From contig JADRCO010000288.1 in NCBI GenBank assembly GCA_021464525.1, positions 1 to 39,122 on the forward strand: 39,122 bases of DNA, given 5' to 3'. A model generated the notes under the pieces. The model saw only the letters and a list, made by a program, of their open reading frames with translations, was not told the origin of the DNA and ran no database searches. The stretch comes from Rhizophagus sp. LPA8_4_AMF (lineage: Eukaryota; Glomeromycota; Glomeromycetes; Glomerales; Glomeraceae). The stretch's first letter is position 1. Every line of letters starts with the position of its first letter. Shown here in pieces: positions 31,468 through 39,122 of the stretch. The position numbers were made by a program, and so were the translations under genes.

Positions 31468-33832
31468 ATGGACGAGAAACCTTCGATCTCTAAAAATTCC
31501 TTGTTTGATATCTTTAAAAATAACAACGAAGCTGCTTTACGATCTCCAACTCCTAGTCATTTACTAAATAGATCTGGGAATTCTGCTTTCAAGACTCCTC
31601 CATTTGGGTCAACACCGGTCAATTATAATAATATTCCTTTGCATCTGGGGAACGAACATTTGTTTTTAAGCCAACAATTTCATAACACATCAGCTAATGA
31701 TTATGATCTTGAAGAAAATTTTCCCTCTTTTTCCTCTTCTGTGTCTACCTCGACTATCCTGTCTAATTTATCTCCGTCGTCAATATACTCGCCTCATTCA
31801 CAAAATCTAGGACATGGTTTTGCAGAGGCTACTATTATACCAGGAAATAGCTTGCAGAACCCACTTAGTTTTAGTAGCTTTCAGCCTAACTTATCATCTA
31901 ATACCGGAACTTTCTTAGGAAGTTCATATGGAAGGATGGAAAACCAACCAAAACATCCAATTAGACCATTTCCTGTGCGAGGGGTTTCTCCGCAGTTGCA
32001 TTATACGCGTGGCTCGTTTTCAAAAGATTTTAAACCTTCTAGTATAGTATTATCTTTAAATGACAATAATGATAATGACAATATTGACAATGATAGCATC
32101 AGAAACATTGATAATACATCATTAATTAATGATAATAGTAATTCACCATGTCAAGACGAAGAGATTAAAATGGTTTCTTTCGATAACGAAGATCTCGAAT
32201 CAATAAGTTATCAATATGACTTTGAAGTATTTGATAAGAGCAAACAAGTAATACAAGAAAGTCAAAGTAATCAAATAGAACCTTCCGAAGATGACAAATG
32301 TTTAGAGCTCAACAAATGGCATCTAAAAATCATATCTATGAAAGATATGCCTGTTTCGGAGGTATGTTTTACATATTTTAATCCCTCATTAATAACAAAT
32401 GCAGGATATTTTGACAATTTCTATTTTATATTAGATACCAGAGGGAATTATACCGGAGGGAACTGACTTTTGGATGATCCTGTCTGGTATCGTAAATGGA
32501 ACACGTGATGTAAGAATTCGATCACGTAGAAAAGTTATGATTTGGTTATAGCTAATTTTGTATTATTATTTATAGAAATGGCACAGTGGTGCAGTAATTG
32601 CAAGAGAACATAATAGACGTGTGCAAACCGCGAAAGACAAATCGTATATACTAATTGGGAAACTATCAGCTAAAAAAATGAAGGCAGATGGTAAATATTT
32701 GATACGCCTATAGTTACAGTTGGAATTGGGTAAAACGTATGCTGTATTGTCGTAAACTATAAAAACTATAAATACGGCGTTACGATATATATATGACAAA
32801 ATATATGTACACACACATAAGCCGAAATCGGTAATTGCTGTAATATAATTTCCACAGTAACTATATATACTTGATAAGAAATATATATTATGTTGAATGA
32901 TTCTAAAAAATAATATTGTATTTCTGAAATAGGTTTTTCTGAAGGGTTGATTAAAGCATTTGAGGATGGATTTCCGGAGAATTGGCGAGAACTATTACTT
33001 GCTGATTTAAAATCCTTGAATGACGAAATAAGTCTTTCTTTTAAGGAAAGTCATAAAAGATATAATCTTCGTGAGGAAAATTCGTCTCGTGAAAAACGTA
33101 GTAATTCTGAGGAAGAAAGTACCCCTCAAAAGGAGAGTAATAGAATCTGTGAAGAACAAAGCGAAGTAAGCCCACTTCTTGAAGAAAATGTTTCTCACGT
33201 TGAAACTCCAGAGAAAAAAATTACTCCACGTCAAGAAAATAAAAGTTCTAGTAAAAGACGGTTTAAAACACCTGACCAAAAACAAGGAAGTATTGTAACA
33301 TCATCTGGTCGTCTCATACGAGCCCCCGGTAACTGGTGGGAAATCAAACCCGATAAACCCGAACCAAACGTGAAGGAGGAACCTAAACGACGAAGATTAT
33401 CAAAACGCATTCTATCGTCAAATGAAAAGAATACACCACCATCATCATCATTATCCACTACTGAAAAACATGCCCCAACGTCAAAAACTGGTAAATGTGT
33501 ATTATTCTATTATTCATTAAATTATATAAGTGTAATTAATAAAAATTTATATTATCAGAAGCGAAAAAAAGGAACCGGAAAGAATTTTATAGAGGAACTC
33601 GAAAGCGACGTGCTTCACGGAAGGGCAATACAACCGGAAATAAGAAGGAAGCTTTTCATGAAGAGAAGTCAGATAAAGTAAATGCTGAAAAAACTACGGG
33701 TAAAAACCGACTTTCCCAATTAACGATTAACAAACTTACAGACATGATATATTAACTACTATTTATAATTATATAGTTGACATGCCACGCCACGAGGTTT
33801 ACGTTCTTGTCGAGACCGGTAAATCTAAATAG
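31468..33832 (+). CDS. KNL2: SANTA-domain, CENP-C-motif protein resembling KNL2/Mis18BP1
   Basis: Six exons join: 31468-32361, 32435-32509, 32576-32690, 32933-33490, 33559-33699 and 33777-33832, about 612 residues. Residues 1-280 are Ser/Asn-rich, with acidic patches, and probably disordered. Residues about 281-379 read as a SANTA domain: LNKWHLKIISMKD, FWMILSGIVNG, KWHSGAVIAREHNRRVQT, YILIGKLSAKKMKADGFSEGLIKAFEDGFPENW. Its core spans four exons, which join cleanly. At about residue 485 (33301-33351) SSGRLIRAPGNWWEIKP fits the CENP-C-motif (CENPC-k) pattern of an SGR-type start, a Pro and a Trp-Trp end. The C-terminus is very basic (KKRNRKEFY, RKRRASRKG). SANTA plus CENPC-k is the architecture of KNL2, which guides CENP-A deposition at centromeres in plants and animals. 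No SANT/Myb domain is seen, as in plant KNL2. The start is the first ATG, in a long first exon. Confidence 0.82.
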
Positions 33833-34156
33833 AAAATTTGCTATTATACAGGATTGTCTTATATCAAATAAATTTTGTATATTTTATCGTAATCATTTGT
33901 AATCAGCTTTAATGTAATATTTAAGTCACATGACTAAATTTCAATAACTTAGCTATATTAAATGTTGATCAGAGTTTTTTAAAAGCAAAATCAGGGGAAT
34001 GATATAAAATATGAGTAAAAAAATTTGATCGTGACATGTGAAAACCGTTTTACTAAAAGGTATAAATAAAAAAATAACTTCTCCTACCAAAAAAAACTTC
34101 CTTTTAGTATTACATTACTAACGTTCTTTGCTTTATAAACTTACATTTTCATAATC
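33833..34156. other. Intergenic between KNL2-like and NTF2-like genes
   Basis: Both genes read rightward, so this holds the 3' flank of the first and the promoter of the second. No gene is seen. A T-rich/A-rich stretch lies near 34060-34100. Confidence 0.6.
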
Positions 34157-35010
34157 ATGGATTTAAGCCAATCAGACCAAATTCTTCCTGGTAAAAATTT
34201 TGTTGAAATTCGGAAATTATCGAAATAAAACTAATATTATCTTTTTTGATTTATTTTTAGCACTTATTGCAGACCTTCTATCTTATGAAGAAGAAAAATA
34301 TAATCATGTTTTGAAAACTTATTTTACCGAAGACGCAGTTTTGACCCACCCAATTTTGAATGTTCAGGGAAGAGAGAACATTCGTAAAGTTTTTCGTGTT
34401 TGGACGTCACTTAATAAGCAACCACCTGAAATGACAAACAAAGATCATTTGGTTTTCAAGTGAGTGTTTATAGCTATATCAATTACCGTGATTTATTAAA
34501 ATAATATATCTATATTTTATTTATAGTGGTATTACCGCTGTTGTCAATGTAAAACAATATTTGTGTCCTCGAATTTTTCCATATCTTCATTTTGCTGTAC
34601 CTTCTGTAACAGTCTTAAGATTCCGTGAAGGAGACGATGGATTATCTTATATATATAAACAAGAAGATAATTGGACTCTCGAAGGACTTATTAGAAGTGT
34701 TCCATTGATTAATTGGTGGTATGAAAATGTAGTTCGTGCTATGTTCGGAAATATGGTTACAAATATGGGATCATTTCTTGCTACTGCAAATATAGCCACT
34801 TCTCAATTAACTATCGCTGCTAATCATATTCATCAACACGGTGGTGATGCTGTAGTTAAAGGCCAACATCGCGCATATAAATATGGAAGCGATATAGCCG
34901 GTAATGTTACTTCAGTATTTAATAGAACAATTGGAATTAATTTTGGAACTAAAGGTCCTGACCATCAACATTATATAACCAATGGTGAAGCTTCACTTGA
35001 AACTTCTTAG
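34157..35010 (+). CDS. NTF2/SnoaL-like domain protein
   Basis: Three exons join: 34157-34190, 34261-34459 and 34527-35010, about 238 residues, start MDLSQSDQILP, end EASLETS. The first half reads as an NTF2-like cone fold: LLSYEEEKYNHVLKTYFTEDAVLTHPILNVQG, IRKVFRVWTSLN, and the VFNGITAVVNVKQYLCPRIFPYLHFAVPSVTVLRF beta region ending in YIYKQEDNWTLEGLIR. This resembles fungal NTF2-like proteins of the SigF-like kind, whose role is unknown. The C-terminal part, from LINWWYENVVRAMFGNMV, is a helical hydrophobic stretch that may associate with membranes, then an Asn/His/Gly tail. Active-site residues cannot be judged, because the fold serves many functions. Confidence 0.7.
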
Positions 35011-35169
35011 AAATATGTTTTATTATGCAACTAGATATTAATTATAAGTATTTTTATGTTTTTACGGTTTTTATCAAACTTTGATATAATAACAAACATT
35101 ACTTTTTTTTTGGACAACATATTTTTACTACAATAGTAAATAAAAAAATCATTTAATATAAGCCTTTAC

Positions 35170-37358
35170 TCATAATTCTTCTTCACTACATAATAAATAT
35201 TCCTCAATATGTTTTCTCATCTGTTTTCTATTAATTTTTTTTTTTCTTTCTTCAACTCCTTCAGCAACGTAAGGAGGTAGGATAATTTTTTTGTTGGTTA
35301 TTTTAATATCACGTATATTCACACGGCATGCATAACATAATGAATCTGCAAACTCAGCATTTACCATGAATTCATCATTGCTGGTATCGTTACAACCGTT
35401 AATACAACCACCTGAAGTTGTGTTCTTTGAACAATTTAGTTGTATATCATTACATCCATTAGGTTGTTGTGATGAAGGAATTGTCATGACTATAATTCTA
35501 TTTTGCCATATTTTATTATTTTCTTGGTATGGCCTAAAAGAAAATGTAGGTTAAAAAAATTATAAAAAAATTCAATCCTTATGAATGGCTAAATCACATA
35601 CATTAAACAAACTACACAACGATTTTCTTTCATAATAGAATCTGATGGTGTAAGTTTTGCTCCAGTTCTCGCTATCGTACTAACAGTTGATGGAAATTCC
35701 TTTTCTAATCCCACAATGAAATCTGTAAGAAGAATATTAAAAGAAAAAATAAATTCAATAGTCGATAAGAAGCATTCTTGATAAAAAGTAATGTTAAATT
35801 TCGTAAGCCGATCTCTGTATCTTCTCATAATAGTACAAAAACTTACCTTCAGTTAATCTCTCGATACTGGCTTTAGCGTGCATCATACTTGTTACATTTT
35901 GAACATAAACATCATCTAACCCGGCAAATTGATTGTATATTCCAATTTCTTTTGATAGCATGTCTTTCATTGGTCTTGTAATTATTACATCTATCAAATT
36001 TATTAATATGTAATTATTATTAAATTATTATTATTTAATTATTATGTTCACTGGACTTCCAATTTTTCCAATTTCAATAAAAAGCTACATATATTATAGT
36101 ACATATTGAAAATATCAGAATAGGGAAAGAAAGGATTGGAAAGTCTAATCCCAATAAAAGTCATTAGTAGCTTCCAAGAACATCACTGATCATACCTTCA
36201 AACCAATCTGTTTCACCAGAAGTCTCTAAAGGTAAACTAAATCCACGTCCTTTACTTGTCAATGAAATTATTTTTATTGATAATCTCGTTGAACAATCTC
36301 CCAAAAATAATCTCGTACATCTACATTAAAATAAAGGTTAATTTAAAGTATTAAATGTGTAGTAAGACTTGGGTAGGCAATTAAAATTCTTATATTTTAC
36401 CCATTTTTTCTTGCAGTATCAATCAAATAGCATAGTTTCAAATACCATATAAAATCTTCTTTTACAGTTAAATTCGAAATATTATTTAACAAATTTAATA
36501 ATTTCTCAGCGGGAGATTCAGTAGGATCTTTCTGTTGTGAAATTTTAGCATCAATTTCTATTTCAATAACACTATTATAAAATCCACTTTTAGTAACATC
36601 AGAATTATATATGTCTTGTAAATATAATCCTATAAACGGATAATTATATTTTCGTACAGATTGTTCTATCAGTGGTATTGTACTTTTCTAATATAAAAAG
36701 AATTCGTTTTTTATGAGTTTGACTAAAGAGAGGAATTCGAAAATTCGAGAATTTTATTATTTACTATACCTGATTAAGCAATAAGCTTTCATCAATATGA
36801 CAAACAACAATTTCAGAATACACCCGCTTATGTGGAATTGCTTCATTATATTCATTTATTAATTGTAACATTGCTCTAACAATAAACGTCATAAGAAAGT
36901 TTTGAATCCAACGGATCAATTATCCGATTTGAAAACAGTTTTATTAGAAAGTGACAAAAACCTTGAAGAAGGCCCACCCGAAAATCCAACCATTACTTTT
37001 TCCCCACTACCATAACTAGATGCAGTACGAGATTTTTCTACATTTTTTCGGAATTTACCAACAAATACATGTTGAAAACATTTCCTTTGATTAATAAAGA
37101 GGCAGGGCTAATTGTTAATTTTAATATTATTAAATGCTTAAATAATGCAAAGATTATTGTATATTTACTTGCAATATGTAGAATGTCGAATTAGTATTTT
37201 TGCTTTTGCCGTTTTACATTTAACACAGTTCTTTGTAGTTGGTTTGAATTTTACTAAAATTTTTTAAACCAAATAAATTTGTAAAAAAAAAAAAAAAAAA
37301 TTTTGAAAAAAGACAAACCGTTGAGATCCAACGAAGTTTCCTCTTGAACACTGCACAT
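35170..37358 (-). CDS. NCS2: Cytoplasmic tRNA 2-thiolation protein 2 (Ctu2/Ncs2)
   Basis: Ctu2 pairs with Ctu1 to put sulfur on U34 of wobble positions in tRNA-Lys, -Glu and -Gln, using the Urm1 pathway. About eight exons join from ATG at 37358 (MCSVQEETSLDLN) to TAA at 35170. The CxxC pairs NCVKCKTAKAK and YCKKCFQHVF open it, followed by the PP-loop relic VMVGFSGGPSSR (a degenerate SGGxDS, expected in Ctu2, which is the non-catalytic partner). Then SEIVVCHIDES, ARKNGCTRLFLGDC, GRGFSLPLETS, TRPMKDMLSKEIGIYN, and the C-terminal zinc-type pairs CVVCLMPY and LCYACRVNIRD. One donor reads GTTTTT, unusual but supported by the frame. The CTU2 exon at 35170-35487 contains an extended NCSKNTTSGGCINGCND stretch near the terminus. 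Confidence 0.9.
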
Positions 37359-37442
37359 TTCAAAAATAAAATTTTTTTAGAAAAAATTTTAAAAATTTTT
37401 ATTCATAAATTATAAATACACGTGGAGTTACACAACATTTAG

Positions 37443-37488
37443 ATTATGTGGTTATGGTCATGGTGGTTATGGTCATGGTTGCTATGGT
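37443..37488. repeat. Imperfect 15-bp tandem repeat (GGTTATGGTCATGGT)
   Basis: About three copies of a 15-bp unit with small differences. On the plus strand it could encode a short Gly/Tyr/His-rich peptide ending at a stop at about 37502; no gene is built around it. Confidence 0.6.
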
Positions 37489-37837
37489 TTAGTGTATAGG
37501 TAGGGTTGATCTGTATATGAAATTGGAATTTAAAATTTTTTAAATTTTACTTCAAGTTCTTATTCCTTTTATTTGATGTCAATATCGAAGGAGTTACTAT
37601 GCAATCATGACCCATAAAGTCACGCTGTTTTATTGCGATTTATTTATTTGTTAGCTTGCGTGATTATGTGTATTAAAAGCTAGCGTGCTGAATTTATCAA
37701 AAAGTACATTCGTTTTTTCGTTTTTTATACAAAAAACATTAGAAAATGTAACTAAAATTTCTATTTTTCTTTTAATAAAAAAAAGATATATATAAATCAT
37801 TTGTAGCGGATAACTTAAAATTTCTTTTGTTCTGTCA

Positions 37838-37992
37838 TTAAAATCGATCATACCCTTCAAAAATTAATTTCAGCAATCTATGAATCAGAAATTTCACATT
37901 AAATTGTATATTTTTTGTGTATTCGTATCCTCTATCATTTAAAGCTATATTTTCTGGTCTTAAGTTTTTTACATCACTATACAACTTAAAAA
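37838..37992 (-). pseudogene. Possible degenerate protein kinase remnant
   Basis: A minus-strand open stretch reads LYSDVKNLRPENIALNDRG, reminiscent of a kinase catalytic loop (DLKPENIALN). It lacks the HRD histidine and the DFG motif, and the flanks hold no other kinase landmark. The loop contains extra residues (NL between K and RPEN). It is a small relic at best; chance similarity is quite possible. Confidence 0.22.
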
Positions 37993-38488
37993 AAGGAAGG
38001 AAAGGAAAATTAAAGCTAAAACAAAAATATACATGCCACAAAAAAAGCGGCAAAGAAAGGAATATACAGATTCACGAAAACGAGGAATTAATTAAAGTAA
38101 TTCCAAATAAAATTTCGTGACAGATAAAAGTAAAAAGGAAAAAAACAGATAAAAGAAATGGACTATGTTGAATTATTAAATTGCAATGACTTGCATTGCT
38201 TATTTTTCAAATGTTCCTATAAAATTTATTGAACTTGCTAAATCCAATCTATGGAGAAACAACACAAATAATGAAAAATGCAGGATCAAGAAAGCCAACT
38301 TTATGTTGATGATTCTAAATGGATTAAAAGTGATGTTAAGACCAGTAAGAAAATAAAAGGAAAAAGAAATATCCAATTGGAGTTAACGAAATATGGATTT
38401 ACGCAACACCTAGCTCAATCCCAACCGAAATATATTTATATATATGTACCATCCTGCTTTGCTTTTTTTTCCTTTGACACAATCTATC

Positions 38489-39010
38489 CTATCCTCGATG
38501 AATTATGGAAGGATGTGAGGAATGTGAAGGATGTGAAGGATGTGCATGTTCGAGGTGATATTTTAGTCCATTTGGATTCTTATATCGTTTTTCGCATTCA
38601 GGGTAACTACACCTATAGGGTTTAATAACCGGCTTCTTTTCCTCCGTGTCTGATAGAGCGGACCGATGTCCATGTTCAGTGTGATACTTTAAACCGTTTG
38701 GATTCTTATAAGACTTGATACAACCAGGTACTGTACATTTAAAGGGTTTGTCGTTTGCCTCTTGGGTAGCAGCCTTCGTGACGCGATGACTTTTCGCTTT
38801 GAGATGGTGGTGGTGAGACGCGATGACATGGTCATATTCTGGTGAGTAATAAGACAACTTGTGTCCAGTCTCGTAAGCTTTATAACCGTTGCTTTTCATG
38901 CTGTTTGTAAAGGAAAGCTGGGTAAGATCTTGATGTGTATTTGGAGCCAAAGTGGTCTGGAAGTATTTAGATGGCTGACAGATAGATTGATCAATATTAT
39001 TTAGTTCCAT
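38489..39010 (-). CDS. Two-finger C2H2 zinc-finger protein, SFP1/JAZF1-like
   Basis: A single open frame from ATG at 39010 to TAG at 38489 encodes 173 residues. It has two very similar C2H2 fingers: KPFKCTVPGCIKSYKNPNGL...YHTEHGH (about residues 88-115) and KPYRCSYPECEKRYKNPNGL...YHLEHAH (about residues 130-157). Each has C-x4-C and H-x4-H spacing, and each contains YKNPNGLKYH, the signature of yeast Sfp1 and animal JAZF1. In yeast Sfp1 controls ribosomal-protein and ribosome-biogenesis genes; whether this one does is unknown. Before the fingers are Ser/Thr/Asn-rich and His-rich (SHHHHLK) stretches, and after them a HPSHPSHSSHPS tail made from a GGATGTGAA-type DNA repeat. It is shorter than yeast Sfp1, so it may lack an upstream exon beyond the poly-T edge. 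Confidence 0.8.
   Translation of the reverse strand: MELNNIDQSICQPSKYFQTTLAPNTHQDLTQLSFTNSMKSNGYKAYETGHKLSYYSPEYDHVIASHHHHLKAKSHRVTKAATQEANDKPFKCTVPGCIKSYKNPNGLKYHTEHGHRSALSDTEEKKPVIKPYRCSYPECEKRYKNPNGLKYHLEHAHPSHPSHSSHPSIIHRG
38512..38548. repeat. Short GGATGTGAA-type tandem repeat inside the zinc-finger gene
   Basis: Three to four imperfect 9-12-bp copies encode the His/Pro/Ser C-terminal tail on the minus strand. The fingers themselves lie upstream of it. Confidence 0.55.
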
Positions 39011-39043
39011 GATAATAGAATTCCCTTAAACTTAGGCGTTAGG

Positions 39044-39074
39044 ATTTTTTTTTTTTTTTTTTTTTTTCAAAAAA

Positions 39075-39122
<48 letters not shown>
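39044..39122. repeat. Long poly-T tract with internal poly-A
   Basis: A T run of over 20, a short CAAAAAAAAA interruption, then T to the window end. This is typical of a repeat or assembly-edge homopolymer and adjoins the zinc-finger gene start. Confidence 0.8.

Larger units (their letters stand above)
37359..38488. other. Intergenic, with possible pseudogene and tandem repeat
   Basis: Holds the CTU2 promoter on the left, the tandem repeat at 37443-37488, the possible kinase remnant at 37838-37992, and the 3' flank of the zinc-finger gene. No intact gene was recognised. Confidence 0.5.

Noticed and set aside
38278..38625. 115-residue plus-strand open frame starting MQDQESQLYVDD
   Set aside because: Its right half is the antisense of the zinc-finger gene. 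The left half has reasonable codons but no recognisable domain and no splice support, so I did not call it a gene.
1..39122. tRNA genes, rRNA, CRISPR arrays and viral genes
   Set aside because: No cloverleaf-like segments with internal promoter boxes, no regularly spaced repeats and no viral coding motifs were noticed by eye. Covariance-model tools were not available.

Overview
This window looks like nuclear DNA of an AT-rich early-diverging fungus. A Glomeromycotina (Rhizophagus-like) genome fits best: very low GC, homopolymer-rich intergenic DNA, many short (about 60-110 bp) GT-AG introns, and fungal-type protein families such as End3, Utp16-like and SFP1-like proteins. No bacterial, organellar or viral genes were recognised. 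All gene models below were built by eye, by joining exons across GT-AG introns and matching the joined products to families remembered from general knowledge. No database search was run.

Layout, left to right: the last exon of an unknown gene (+, 130-180); mitochondrial serine hydroxymethyltransferase (-); EEF1A lysine methyltransferase Efm5/EEF1AKMT1 (-); End3 endocytosis adaptor (-); an unrecognised four-helix membrane protein (-); an unrecognised Q-rich acidic/basic protein (-); exosome subunit Rrp42 (-); a 5'-nucleotidase-family metallophosphatase (+); a thioredoxin-like/F-box fusion protein (-); an AT-rich gap with a 358-bp inverted-repeat element; peptidyl-tRNA hydrolase with a large insert (-); a Utp16-like ribosome-biogenesis protein (+); mismatch-repair MSH2 (-); histone H2A.Z (+); TRAPP subunit Trs33/TRAPPC6 (-); ER oxidoreductin Ero1 (-); a SANTA-domain, CENP-C-motif protein resembling KNL2/Mis18BP1 (+); an NTF2-like protein (+); tRNA thiolation factor Ctu2/Ncs2 (-); and an SFP1/JAZF1-like zinc-finger protein (-) next to a long poly-T tract at the right edge.

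The genes are mostly housekeeping and are not an operon or gene cluster. Several are arranged head-to-head with short shared promoters (PTH1/UTP16-like, 106 bp; RRP42/5'-nucleotidase, 345 bp; ERO1/KNL2-like, 352 bp; MSH2/H2A.Z, 751 bp) or tail-to-tail with 130-190 bp between stops. A chromosome-cycle theme is visible (MSH2, H2A.Z, KNL2-like), and MSH2 has two ACGCGT (MluI cell-cycle box) sites just upstream of its start.

The most interesting items are the fungal KNL2-like protein (SANTA plus CENPC-k-type motif), the thioredoxin-like/F-box fusion, the lysine-poor long N-tail of H2A.Z with an ATG-only first coding exon, the roughly 105-residue insert in peptidyl-tRNA hydrolase, and the inverted-repeat element at 17421-17778.
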